A stretch of DNA of 64,000 nucleotides, taken from Rosa chinensis. Its lineage: Eukaryota > Streptophyta > Magnoliopsida > Rosales > Rosaceae. The notes beneath the pieces were generated by a model that made no database searches, had not been told where the DNA came from, and was given only the letters and a program-made list of their open reading frames with translations. The translations under genes were made by a program, and so were the position numbers. The stretch is from assembly GCF_002994745.2 (NCBI RefSeq), contig NC_037094.1, positions 65,130,989 to 65,194,988 on the forward strand. Direction: 5' to 3'. This document shows, one piece after another, positions 48,095 to 58,999 of this stretch. How positions within the stretch are numbered: the first letter of the stretch is position 1; the number at the start of each line of letters is the position of its first letter.

Positions 48095-48862
48095 TCAAGT
48101 AGTACTTAACATATCTACGTAATTCATGGAAATAGGGAATGGGAGAGGATCAGCCTTAATCACCTCAGCCTTATTAGTAACCCTGTTCCACATAATCAGT
48201 TCCTGGTGGAGAGTAGACGGAACACAATAGCTCCGGTGAATCCAGTCCCGGCCTAGAATGGCGCTGTAGGCTGCGTAACAATCTGTCACAAAGAAAGTAT
48301 AAACCCCCTCTGCGGGACCGACCTTGATACGCAGGAATAGTAGTCCCAGTGTCTTCGTTACAGTTCCCACGAAGTTTTTAAGCTTGAGGGACGTGGACTG
48401 GATCTTCTCTTTCTTGATTCCTAACAGCTGCATGGTTTTTGTAGTAACGACATTGACCGCGGCTCCAGTATCGACCATGATTTTGCTAACCTTGGTGCTT
48501 CCAATCTCTGCCGTGATATACAAAGGCTGCATGTGCTGGACCATAGCAGGAGTTGGTCTTGTAAAGCTCATGAAGAGACCTTTGCTATTAGCATCTTCAG
48601 TTTCAAGGAACACTGCCTCCTCCACAGGTGTTGTTGCTGCTAAGGTAATTTGCAGAGGTTGTTCGCTACCTTCCTTAACTTCTACACACTCTTGTGCGGT
48701 GACTGGCAAAGCATATTTTCCGGGAAGCACATAAACCATGTTGCAGGAGGTGTCAACGACTTCTGTCTCGTCCACGTCGTCTTCAAGGTTGACCTTGGGT
48801 TCATCAACTGGGATTTCAATGTTAAACTGTCTAAACACCAAAGAAACCAACGATTCTTCCAC
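48095..48862 (-). pseudogene. Aspartic protease of the Tat-type element
   Basis: Open for 255 codons. The active-site motif reads KIMVDTGAAVNVV, with the catalytic Asp at residue 131 (about 48472). The flap and C-terminal Gly motifs follow in FVTDCYAAYSAILGRDWIH. Known: pepsin-like retroelement protease that cleaves Gag-Pol. This frame is the longest surviving open frame of pol. An acidic spacer (47653-47838, EEEEEEIQL) separates it from RT, as usual in this lineage. Confidence 0.85.
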
Positions 48863-48973
48863 GGGGGACGACTTTTGCTCTTGCCCGTTTTCTGGTATCG
48901 CGACTACTTGCCTTGGTGGGTCTGATTGTTGTTTCTCTGCTGGGACCTCTTTTGGGGGCGAGACCAGTAGACA

Positions 48974-49894
48974 TTAAACTTTCTTAGGTCTCCACTGCAA
49001 GGTGTCTGAAGTGTTGTCCTTGCCCCCCAGACTCTCAAAAACTGAGGACTTGGTTTCAGGCTCCTCGCGAAACAACCTACGTCTGATACATGGCCGCCTA
49101 GCTGGCGAACTTTCTTTCTTAGCTGGCGGTGGTGTCTTTTTTTTAGTGATCCTGCAGAAAACACTGGGCTTGGATGCCCCTGATGCCGAGCTTGCTTGCT
49201 TTTGAAAGCTGCGGGGAGCCACCAAAGGCTTCGCGGCTAGCGCCTCCATCTCCTTCTGGTATTGTTTAGGAGATTTGACCAATTGCGAAGGCTTGATCAG
49301 GCCTTGATGCAGAGCCTCTAGCGTTCGCTTGGCCTCTCCAAACCTTCGTTGCAACTTCCTCTTCTTAGAAGGGCTGATCTCTACCACCTTCCCTTTTTCC
49401 CTGGTGTACCATTTGCCCTCCTTGATAGGGGAGGTTGAAGAAGGCGGTATATAGGGTTTTGTCAGAATATCTTTACCCTTGTTCCCAGCCTTCCCATCTT
49501 GTTTCTGTTTGGCCGCGGTCGCTTTCAATTTCCTGAACAAGTTGGAATGCCTTGGGGATGGCGGTGACTCTATCTTGTCTCATGCTCTTGGGCTGGAAAG
49601 TTGATAATTTTGCGATGGCGAAGCCCACTTAATTGGCGGGAAGGAGCCAAAGAGAAATGTCTGCTCGACCTCTTCATGTGACACTTGGATACCACATTCC
49701 TCTTTGCATCGCGAGTATAGAACCACTAGTGAGGCCTCGCTGACAGGTCTGGCCTTCTTCTTCGTTGGGACCTCATCCTTCTCATTGCTCTCATCTTGAT
49801 CCCTGGTGGTCAAGTCTAGGGTTGGCTTCCTCTGGCTCTTCTCAGGCCAAGTCACATCAACCATATTGACCCCGGTGTCAGGGAAGGGGTTCAA
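48974..49894 (-). pseudogene. Gag C-terminal region
   Basis: Two minus-strand frames (49894-49580 and 49540-48974) form a highly charged lysine-rich stretch (for example KKKARPVSEASLVVLYSRC, ISPSKKRKLQRRFGEAKR). They lie between the gag core and the protease, after a 'WNHN/C' phrase near 49975 reminiscent of a degenerate zinc knuckle. Stops and frameshifts connect the pieces. Typical of the long basic linker of Tat-type gag. Confidence 0.65.
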
Positions 49895-50324
49895 ATTTAC
49901 CAGTACTGCCTCGGTCGCTGGAGCTTACACTTGCAGACTACCATTATTGAGCCATACCTGAATCTGGTCCTTCAGCTTCACACAGTCAGCCGTGTTATGA
50001 TTCCACAGATTGTGAAATTTGCAGTATACCTTTCAGCTGATCTGGTCGAGGGAAGGGTCAAAAGTTTGTCTTCACCATCTTCGCAGCGATCATCTCATCT
50101 AAGATCTAATGCACCTTATTGGCGTCGTACATATATGTCGCAAATTCAGGTTTGGTGAAGGCTACGGACTTGAGCTTGACTGGTTCCTTAGTTATCTTCA
50201 ATTGTTTCAAGGCCGAATTCTTTCTTTTGGTAAACTCAAATGCAAAGACCTCATTTTCTTATTCTTCGTCCTCGTCCTGGAAAACTTCTTCACCTCCGTG
50301 GTAGTAGGGATCGTAGGTGGCTGG

Positions 50325-52014
50325 CTAGTAGTTCACTGCAGCCACTGTACGGTGTTTTCCTGGAATATATGTCCCTTTGGACTCATTCTTCCTAGCATCT
50401 GTCTCTCTGAGAAGGTGTTCAAAGCTGCCTACCTCAGTGATAAGGTCTCCCATTGACTGGATCATGCTACCATGCTGCTTTTTTCGCAGACGTGGCTCTA
50501 AGCCCTTGATTGCCAACTTGACCAGTTCTCTTTCTGGCAAGATCATGTTTAGCTTAGCTTTCTGAATTTGAAACCTCTGAAGGTAAGCAACAGCAGACTC
50601 AGTAGGTTGTTGTGCCATCTTGGTAAGGGAAACCAAGTCAACTTTAGATTCTATGGCTCCGAAGGTTTCCCCAAATAGCTTTTCCATCGCGGGCCCATTT
50701 GCCACTGACCTTGGCCGGAGTTTGGAGAACCATGTAAAGGCGGCTCTAGACAGAGAGGTGCCAAAGATTTTGCACTTGAGGATGTCATCATTCTGGTACT
50801 GACCACAATGTACCTTGAACAGGGCCAAGTGAGTTGCCGCGCTTTCAGTATCTTCCCCTGAGAAAGTAGAAAATATGATATTTTTATACCCTTTAGGAAA
50901 AGGCGCGAGCATTATATGTGGAGGGAAAGGCCCCTCTTACACCTCATCCAGGTGGGCCCTAGGGTTAACCAACCTGATCATCTCCTCAACCTCTTCGCGT
51001 CTCACATAATCTAGACCAGGAGGCGGAGGTGTCGCCACAGTTTGGCGAGCGGTCTGCAGAGGTACAACCTGGCTAGCAGTCGCTGTTCCTTCTCCTAGGC
51101 GAACAGTCTGAGGAATAGTGGACTGTTGAAGAGTCAATACTGGCCTGGTCACATCCTTTACCAGAGCCGTTATCTTGATCGGATTGCCTGCTAGGTCAAT
51201 GCCATAGTAATTTCCTGGGAGTTCTTCGTACACATTTTCTGCCCCATCGTTGTCATATTGTGTAAACACGACAGGATCAGCAGGGGTGCCTTCTTCGAAT
51301 TTCAAAGTTTTGCTCTTCTGCGCTGCCAGACTTCTCTTTGCCGCCAATTACCAGAGCTTTTTCCTTATTTTTTGTTGACAAGGTAGCGGCTGTTGCGGAT
51401 GGTGTAGCGTTGCTCTTGCTAGCTTTTTCCAGAGCATTCGGTGGTATATACTTGCCGGATCTGGCATGTTGACCAAGAGAACCCAGGATTGCATTGGGAT
51501 CTCTTAATGTCTTATGCAGAACGTCTTTAGCATGTTCTAATTCAGCCCTCTGTATGGCAACTTGGGTCGCGAGATTGGACCCGTCATTGGGAATAGCCAC
51601 GACATCGGTTGCGATATGCTTGTTTTGAGCAGCTTGGGCATCAATCAGAGTCACGAGATGCTCGTGGTTTTTCTTGTTTTGCTGGTGCATATCTTCCAAA
51701 TGTCTCTGTGTCTGTCCCGACCCTGCCTCAAGCTTTTGAACTGAAATCGACAGCTCGTCAATCTTTCGACGATCTTCGGCGAGGGCTTTTTCCATATTTT
51801 CATTGTATGTTGCGGTATTCTGTCGAAAGATAGCAAGTCGCTCCTCAATGCTTGCCTTCTCTAGGACAGGAATGGGCACAAAGGCATCAGTTATCACCGC
51901 GCTCGCGACCACCTGGGTGGTGTTGGACGTATTGCTAGCCTCATTTGGCTGGACAATGGGGATATTGTCTCCCTCAGTAATGGGCTGGTGATCTCCTCCC
52001 TGTTCAATTGCCAT
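50325..52014 (-). pseudogene. Gag of the Tat-type element
   Basis: Starts with MAIEQGGDHQPITEGDN at 52014. The N-terminal ~245 codons are coiled-coil-like (KALAEDRRKIDELSISVQKL). A frameshift near 51290 moves to the frame with VYEELPGNYYGIDLAGNPIK. A single TAA at about 50938, in the same frame, precedes the retrotransposon gag core (50912-50325): FSGEDTESAATHLALFKVHC, SRAAFTWFSKL, and LQRFQIQKAKLN. Known: structural protein that forms the virus-like particle. One frameshift and one stop disable it. Confidence 0.85.
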
Positions 52015-52200
52015 ATCAGATGATGGTGGGTTAAGAGAAAATCTTTGAACTACTTGTTCGTCGGAAATCCCACTACAGTCTGCACGAGAGTGCGGCCTGT
52101 AACTGGAGGTCTTGTGTTTCGGGCAGTTAACGTAAACCTTTTGGTAAGGGTTTCCGCTTGACTTCCCAATGGTGGCGATTGCGAAGAAAACGCTATTGTA

Positions 52201-52219
52201 GGTCCCACCGGGTGTGCCA
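52201..52219 (-). other. Primer-binding site of the Tat-type element
   Basis: Minus-strand TGGCACACCCGGTGGGACC begins three bases after the 5' LTR, the normal place and TGG start for a tRNA primer site. I do not assign the tRNA; it is not the initiator Met type. Confidence 0.7.
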
Positions 52220-52222
52220 AAA

Positions 52223-52878
52223 TGTTTGGCTCCAAAACCAGTCTGGTTGCAAACAGTCTCTTTTGAGAGTGTGCAGGCGTGCCAGCACCGTGGGGTGCAG
52301 TCGTCGGGGAGTCCCTTGACCTGACTTCTTGATCAAACAATGTGGACGAGGAGAGCACCAACGATGTGTACGTTCTTTTCTATGCCTTTCGGAAAAGGAC
52401 TTGTGTTGTGATCTCTTGCATCACCGAGTCGATACTTAGTGTTGTAGACTAAGCAGAGGAATCACCGGGAAGTAGGAGAAAGCACAGGGTTTGCTAAAGT
52501 GCAACTTTAGCTTCGTTGGGTTGCGAGGGAGGTACCCTTGCTTCGCTGGGTTGCAACTAGGTTGCAGGTTTTCTCCGGAGAGGCTTTGATAATCTGTGCG
52601 ATTTGTTGATTGAAAAGTTGTGTGTTTTTTCATCCTCAAAACCTGGTATTTATACCCTAGGGTTTCGACTGTTCCTTGCCATAGAAGGATTATTGATTGA
52701 AGTTTCCTATTCAATCTTCGCTACTCGATTCCAATAAGAGCTCGTTTTCCTTGTGGATCTCGGAATGGGTGAAGCTATAACCCAAACCCAAGTAGACTTA
52801 ATTTTGGGCTGCATGTATTTGCCCGCTAAGCTAAATCTCCTAAAGGGATCTTGCCAAAATTACTTTTGGGCTCAAACA
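52223..52878 (-). repeat. 5' LTR of the Tat-type element, 656 bp
   Basis: Upstream end in element sense. TG...CA ends and near-full collinearity with 29773-30452; missing the ~20-bp insertion of that copy. Confidence 0.9.
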
Positions 52879-53065
52879 GTAGGGAAGCTAGGAATGCAAT
52901 TATGTATTCGATGGAAGATGTGGTTGCCTTGGAGGGAGAGCTTTTGACATTAAAAACGTAGGGTTTCACTTGGTTACCAGGATTACAAGAGAACTTATGT
53001 ACTTTATGGAGTACCATTTTCTAAAATTATATCTAATGGTAGAGAGCCCTTCTAATCAAGATCAC
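52879..53065. repeat. ~190-bp direct duplication, copy 2
   Basis: Matches 29578-29770 in the same orientation and begins exactly at the retrotransposon's right target duplication (GTAGG). In the empty site the two copies would have lain in tandem. Confidence 0.85.
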
Positions 53066-53079
53066 TAAAATAAGGATTT

Positions 53080-53428
53080 GTTGAGGACTTTTGAATCAAT
53101 GGTTTGGGTGACCCACTTCTCGATTACATTACGGTAAATCAAGCGTTAGATGTTTATGTATGCTTGAGAAGATCACTTCTAAAAATTTTCTTCCAAATTG
53201 CTAATCGTTAAGGTACCGAACTAGATCAAATTAATGGACGAACTAAATCTATCAAACATGAACCGTTCATGTTCATAACTGACAAATAACAATTTGAATG
53301 CTTTAACGATTTTTAATTTGGTTGAAAAAATTGCATAAATGATCTACACATGAATATTTAAACATCTAACGGTTGATTTACAGAAATGTGATTGAAAAGT
53401 GAGTCTCACAAAAAAAAAAATCCTCAAC
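53080..53428. mobile_element. MITE-like inverted-repeat element, ~349 bp
   Basis: The left arm (GTTGAGGACTTTTGAATCAA ... GTAAATCAAGCGTTAGATG) is an imperfect inverted copy of the right arm (CATCTAACGGTTGATTTAC ... TCCTCAAC) over ~70 bp. No clear TSD. Confidence 0.6.
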
Positions 53429-53549
53429 TAGTTCTCATTGAAAGGGCATTTGTTATAAATAGTAAGTAAATAAATGAACAAAAATCCTAGGAGTGGAAAA
53501 AAACTTCTCATATAATACAACTTGTAAGCTAATCCAAAACTTCTCTGAC

Positions 53550-54496
53550 CTAACTCTACTAGGGTTTACTCGACGACGGTGGCTTTCGATAAAATTCTCA
53601 AACATGGCCAGTAGTGGTGACCTCCGACAATGAGGGAGGGGTTTTATCCCCTTCCTTTCTCTAGCGGGCTTGAGGTGGTGGCGGTAGGGGGTTTTCCTGT
53701 CGGGTCCCATTGTCTTTTGCTTTTTATCTTCTTCTCGAGCTTCTGATGAAGGATAGATTGGTGGTGATCAGTGTTGCTGGTGGAACCAATGGAGATTGTC
53801 AGAGGGGTGACGGATTGGTGGTGATTGGACTGCCTAGGTTGTGTGATAGAACCTGGTGTCTAATTCTGGATTCGGTATTGGGTCGAAGGACCACCAGTTG
53901 CCGTCATGGGTTGTGATGTTGAGTTCAGGCCGGATATTGATGCTGCTTGTGGTGAAGGTGACGCAGCGGCAGGAACTTAAGGTGGAGGAGGATCGAGGAA
54001 GACCTATTTGGGATGCTTTGATCTCCAGATGGTGTTGAGTGTTTTTTTGTAGCAGCAACTGTTGTTAGCGACGGCGGCCTGAAACCTACAAATTGTTGTA
54101 GGGCATCCTTAGTAATTTCCAAGTGGGCTGGAGCTTGGTGGGCTACTGTTTGTTGGTGGAGGATGTGGGCTTTCTGAGCTTGCTTATTGTTCGAGGGGGT
54201 GGAAGGTGACTTATCATCTTCCACTTCTAGTATTGTTTAATATTATTTTTAGGTCACAAAAACCATTAGCTCGATTGAAACCTTTTATTTACTTGCTTCT
54301 GAGTATCTAGATTTTTGTTAGAATAATGGTACGTAGAATTTGTAAAAGGTGGGTGTACTCTAGTTTCTATTTGTTTTAAAATAGGGTCTCTGTATGTTCT
54401 AAAAAATGACTCTTTCTGCCGACCCCATAGGAGTGTGTCGTTTAGTACTGCTTGCTGAATTATAAAATTTGGTTGACATTCTTCATTAAAAAAAAA
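53550..54496 (+). mobile_element. L1-like non-LTR retroelement, plus strand
   Basis: The last ~150 bp (54340-54486) match the 3' end of the minus-strand element at 7930-8075, and a ten-A tail follows (54487-54496). The 5' limit is uncertain; a GC-rich coding-like stretch (53708-54220) precedes the shared tail but shows no domain I know. No RT or endonuclease. No TSD found. Confidence 0.5.
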
Positions 54497-54545
54497 ACAC
54501 TAATATTATTGTTGAGATTCTTCCCATGATGATAATTAATTTAGT

Positions 54546-56299
54546 TACCATTAGCTTCGCAGCCTCCTTGGCTAGTGGGTTGTTTCGCCTATCACAATGG
54601 CAACTTGATTTCAAGCCTGGTGATACACTACGTCAAACTCATTCTCAAATTTGGTGAGGCTTTATGGTTTAAGCCAACATTACTGGCACCCACACCATCT
54701 TATGGAGATTGCTAGAAGTGTGGGAACTCCATTGCAATTGGACAGGGCTACCAAAGAAAGAGAATTTGGGTACTTTGCTAGAGTTCTTATGGATGTTGAT
54801 ATAGCAATTGATCTACCCTCTTTCTTAGGGGTGGGCAAAAAACCGATTTGGACTAAAAAACCGGCCGAACAGGACCGAAATTCCGATTCGATAACCGAAC
54901 CGCTTACAAAAAACCTTGAAAACTGCATTTACCAAATCGAACAGGATTTTTCAGGTTCGGACCCGGTTTTGTGATTCAAACCGACCGAAAAAAACCAAAC
55001 CGCCAGAATTAAAAATATATGTATATTTTTTTAATGTGCTGTCAAAGTTTTAGTGGGTAAGGCTTATTTCACGTGCACCTTGCCACACATGATCTTAACA
55101 CCTATTATAAATACTAACAACCCTAGTAGCTTCTCTCATTTTCTCATCTCTGTCGTCTCTCACCCTCTTCTCTCACATCTCAGCCCCTCTTCTCTCTCAC
55201 GTCTCAGCCTTCTCTCATTCTCTCTCACTTCTCAGCCCTCTCTCACCCTCTTCTCTCTCACCATCTGCATTCCAAAATCAAGCCGTCAACATGAGGTCCA
55301 CCGCGTCATCAGATCCATCCACCGCGTCACAGCAGCTGCGCTTCTATCTTTATCTCTCTCACCGTCTTCAACCCTTGCATATCTTTTCTATTTGGTTTAT
55401 ATAATATATGATTCAAATTATGGCTTATGATTTTTGAATTATGTGTTGCAGGATATGGAATCATAGCAGATCTAGAGGGGTTGAGATGAAGTCGGGAATT
55501 TGTTTTGTGATGCTATTTGGGAATTGAGAATCTATGTTTACAGCTTTGATGCAATTGATATGATTTGTTAATTCTTCCAGATTTGCAAATGATCTATTGT
55601 TTGTAATCTTGTAATCTGCAAATATGGGCTATTACTTGACTTATTCTTGTTCTCACATTCTCACGATCAGTTTATGAATTTCACCTTGAAACAAAAAAAG
55701 GATATAAAAGAATAGATAAAGCTCAAAAAATTGGTTAGTTATTTGTTAGATTTTTTAATTTTTTGCTATATAAGAAATTGGGCTTGAAATTGGGTTGATC
55801 TGTATATAAAATATAAGTTCAAAAGAAGATAGTAAAGGCAATTGAAAACGGACATTTGCTAAAAAAAAAAGGCCCATTAAACTGACCCGAACAGAAATGG
55901 GCCGACCCGAAAATTCGGCCCAACCGAGTATTCGGCCCAGTCATTTTTAAGTCGGTTGTCGGTTTGGGCTTTGGGCCTAACCGACTGTTTCGGGTCGGAG
56001 TCGGTTTGGGCCTGAAACCGACCCGCCCCGACATATGCTCACCCCTACTCTTTCTTGATGGTTGAAAGAGAAACACATTGTTTTCCCGTTGACGTTGTTT
56101 ATGAAAATATGTGTGACAATTGTGGGTTGGTTGGGCATACCATTGATCTGTGCAAACACCTTAATAAGGATACTGGAGATCTTGTGCACTCTAAGGGGGT
56201 GATTGAGGGTTCCAAGCATGCTAAAGCTACAATTCGACAAGAGTACAGAGTAAAAGTAAGCCCTCAGTTCAGCAACATGTTCTTCCTAAGGAGACAGTA
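54546..56299 (+). pseudogene. L1 LINE ORF1 (DUF4283 plus CCHC knuckle), split by a hAT element
   Basis: Before the hAT insertion: LSQWQLDFKPGDTLRQTHSQ, then after a one-base frameshift VRLYGLSQHYWHPHHLMEI, GTPLQLDRATKEREFGYFAR and VLMDVDIAIDLPS. After it: MVERETHCFPVDVVYENM and the zinc knuckle CDNCGLVGHTIDLC (56112-56153). The order (DUF4283, then zf-CCHC_4) is that of plant L1 ORF1 proteins, nucleic-acid chaperones needed for retroposition. Removing the hAT element and one copy of its TSD restores the frame. A frameshift at about 54655 and a stop at 56297 show the rest is lost. ORF2 is absent. Confidence 0.8.
54827..56047. mobile_element. Non-autonomous hAT element, 1,221 bp
   Basis: Seen: ends TAGGGGTGGGCAAA and TGCTCACCCCTA, with a perfect 8-bp target duplication CTCTTTCT at 54819-54826 and 56048-56055. 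Subterminal regions are rich in AACCGA / TCGGTT motifs in both orientations. Known: 8-bp TSD and TAGGGGTG ends define hAT. A CT-rich stretch at 55130-55260 and short frames inside carry no transposase. Confidence 0.9.
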
Positions 56300-56835
56300 A
56301 GCTCAGATGTGGTGATTGCAAAATTGAGTATACTTTGGCGCGCGCAATACAGAAATCGCACGTCATAATAATATAGAATGATAGGGAAACTAGAATCGAC
56401 GAAAACACATGCATCACGGCTATCCCAGGTATATAAGATCAGCCAACTCAGTTTATGTAAATGTTCTTTGATTCCTTACACTCGCAAATATTTCTGGATG
56501 ATTTTGTGTTTTAGAAGAAAATGAGAAATTGTTGTTCTACCTTTTTTTTTTTTTTTTTTAATGAACCGTATGTGTGAAGCACTATCTTGTCCTTCAAATA
56601 GAAACAAATCCAAATTTCACATGTACGTGACTTTGTTATGACTACCTTGTTATAAAGCTGAATACAGAAAGGAAAGATATGAGATTTTATTGTATAAAAC
56701 TCTCTAATTGTAGTATGAGTTAAAATATCTAACAAAAACGTAGCAATGGGCCATGAGAACCATTGAGAGTATAAAATACATAGGAGAGAATCCCATTGTC
56801 AGGTATTCAAGCCATTTAGACTAAGAAAATCACCC
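56300..56835. other. No gene seen
   Basis: AT-rich spacer with an 18-19 base T-run at about 56541. Nothing recognised on either strand. Confidence 0.4.
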
Positions 56836-56839
56836 CATG

Positions 56840-57583
56840 TTATGGTATGTTGTGAGTTGGACAAATGCTCGGCCTTATAGTTGATAATTTCTGAGAGACT
56901 TGCTTTATTGTTGGACTAGATTGTGGATTGGCATTAGTGCATCCAAAACCAATCTTTACAAGAGAAGGCACTTCTCTTGCGACTTCATGTGTAGCAGGCG
57001 AAATGCGTTGGTCCAAAACATCCCAGACTGGAATTTGATGGAGAGGGAATGCAGATAATGACGATAAAGATGTCAAAAGATCTTCGGGATGCCTTCCCAT
57101 AATTGGCTACAGTGTTATCAATTGAAAGCTATAAACATCACATTTCTCATTCACTTCCATTGTATAAGCAAGCTCTACTCAGAAAAAGCTCATCTCAATG
57201 GGAAATATTAGTAAATTATCTAAGAAAATGAGTTTAAGAACCTGAACTGTAAGAAAGAACACATAGAGAACAAAATGTTACCTGGTGCCACATATCCATG
57301 AGTGCCTGCAAGAGTAGTCTCATTAGCTGAGTCTGGGTTTAAGAACTTGGCAGTGCCAAAGTCTGAAACACAGGCTTCATATTCACCATCCAGCAAAATG
57401 TTCTTGCTTGATATGTCTCGATGCACAATTGGTGGCAAACAATCATGGTGCATGTAAGACAAGGCATGAGCTATACCTTTCACAATATTCACCCTTTTAC
57501 TCCACCCCAATTCCTTAGCTTCATCATCTTTGCTCGGAATAGTGGCCAAGCTACCTCTTTTTAGATACTCATACTCCAAGAAT
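56840..57583 (-). pseudogene. LRR receptor kinase (MIK2-like) C-terminal fragment
   Basis: Minus-strand exon 57583-57282 reads EYEYLKRGSLATI, then KGIAHALSYMHHDCLPPIVH, HRDISSKNILLDGEYEACVS, DFGTAKFLNPDSAN and GTHGYVAP. It thus holds the catalytic HRD loop (with Lys and Asn) and the DFG motif. After a ~107-bp intron (GTAACA...GTAG) the second exon (57174-56840) reads ELAYTMEVNEKCDVYSF, a TAG stop, then IMGRHPEDLLTSLSSLSA and the end of the kinase lobe. Known: matches MDIS1-interacting receptor-like kinase 2-type proteins. The N-lobe, transmembrane and LRR parts are missing (5' break near 57590, stop TAA upstream). Pseudogene; a retained intron argues against a processed copy. Confidence 0.8.
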
Positions 57584-57599
57584 TAGTGACATTGATGCA

Positions 57600-58507
57600 A
57601 ACAAAATCCATAAAGTCTCGAGTGGTACCATGATGATACATAGAGATAGCCCCACTCATTAGACATCTCTTACTCATTTATTAAACTATGTCTATTCAAC
57701 TATGAACTAGACAACGCAAAGCAGCAGAGTGATAGGTAAGTTTAAATAGAAACTAACTAAATAATGGGTACAAAAACCCAATAGTCCTTCTGGACCCAAG
57801 AATACCCGGCCTAAAATCTCTCTTCAATGCTCCAGGCCCAGCCAATGGCCTAAGAAGCCCATCAAGGACAAAACCTAAAGCTAAAAGCTACCAATATGTC
57901 ATCGCAATCAAGGATATCCACGCCGGCTAGCCTAACGGTGATCGTCCGATCAACGTTGATTGATTTGCAAGCAGCCTCGCCGCCTTCTCCGTCGAACTCT
58001 CCAGAACTGGGCTAGCTTGGGTTTGAGCCCACAATGATCTGGACACCTAGGGCATCCAGACACAACCGCAGACCATCAACAGTTCTGGCATTCTTTGCAC
58101 CTCTTGCCAAGATAACCAGCCCGACACCGACGATATTGAAACACTTGTAGAGCTGTCGCCGGTAGCACGGGAAGAGCGTCGTGACGACCTTCCTTGACAG
58201 TCACTGAGAGCACCGCAACAACCTTTATGCGGCGTCTTCGTGCACCACCACTGCCCATCCGCGCCACGATATTTCTGAGCCAAGCTTCCACCCAATCTGG
58301 GTAAACTTTATCATCACCAATCTGAAAAGAAGGATCGGAAATTTGGAAAAAATAGAGAGGTTCATTTTTAGAGGAGAGCGGTTCATCCACCTCTGGTAGG
58401 AGACGTCTTGGAGGTTCAACGCAACTAGAGCCGCTAGGCTTGTTGCCACATTAGGGTGAGTGCGAAGAGGAGCACCGCAAGAGAGAGACTAGGGTTTGCC
58501 ATTTTTT
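57600..58507 (-). mobile_element. Short non-LTR retroelement, minus strand (probable)
   Basis: Its minus-strand 5' end (AAAAAAAATGGCAAACCC at about 58505) mirrors that of the element at 15764-16741, and the phrase CACTCATTAGACA near 57653 also occurs at 15876. Frames at 58449-58225 and 58390-58076 have no domain I know. No poly-A tail or TSD is clear, so truncation at the 3' end is likely. Confidence 0.4.
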
Positions 58508-58510
58508 TTA

Positions 58511-58999
58511 GATATAATAAGATTAGGTGACACGATAACAAGGGTAGGAAAGCCCAGGAACACCTGCAAATGGTGCAAATACCATGAGGATAACGACCAC
58601 AACACCAACAATTGCAACTCCCTCAAAACAGCTATTGAGACTTTGTACCGTGATGGTAAGATGGAACAATTCAAGGTACGCAAACCGCCACCCGTGGTCG
58701 CCAACATCGAACCTATGGGCCGCATCAATACCATAGATGGCGGTGCTCCAATTACCAACCTATCTCACAGAGCAAGAAAGCGCTATGCATGCGCTAACCA
58801 CCCCAAAGAAGTTTGCAACATCCACTATGAGAGGTCGGCTAAACTCCCAAAATCTGGTTGGGAACCCATTACCTTCTTGGAGGAGGAAGAGTGCGGAGTA
58901 CATTTGCCCCATGACTATCCATTCCTAATCGATGCCATACTTGATAAATGGTCAGTAGGAAGGGTACTTGTTGACAGCGGATCCTACCTGGATCAGCGG
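58511..58999 (+). pseudogene. Second Gypsy element: gag zinc knuckle and protease start
   Basis: Open frame with the zinc knuckle CKWCKYHEDNDHNTNNC, then LKTAIETLYRDGKMEQF, INTIDGGAPI and RKRYACANHPKEVCNI. It ends at VGRVLVDSGS, the aspartic protease active site (D-S-G), and terminates shortly after (YLDQR, stop). The order is that of Tat/Athila-type gag-pro junctions. The rest of protease, RT, RNase H and integrase is missing: an internal deletion joins it to the antisense gene region. Confidence 0.8.

Larger units (their letters stand above)
29773..52878 (-). mobile_element. Tat-type Ty3/Gypsy LTR retrotransposon, complete but decayed
   Basis: Seen: LTRs at 29773-30452 and 52223-52878, both starting TGTTTGGCTCCAAAAC and ending TTTTGGGCTCAAACA on the plus strand. 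The target duplication is GTAGG at 29768-29772 and 52879-52883. All replication domains read on the minus strand in the order gag, protease, RT, RNase H, second RNase H, integrase. A primer site and a purine tract sit at the correct ends. The span is 23,106 bp, about 14.2 kb without the nested CACTA. Known: a second, archaeal-type RNase H between the first RNase H and integrase marks the Tat lineage (Ogre, Retand, Grande relatives). A long region after pol holds a spliced gene on the opposite strand. Many stops and frameshifts show it is dead. Confidence 0.92.

Noticed and set aside
48324..48977. Plus-strand frames opposite the protease
   Set aside because: Antisense shadows of the protease reading frame; no motif.
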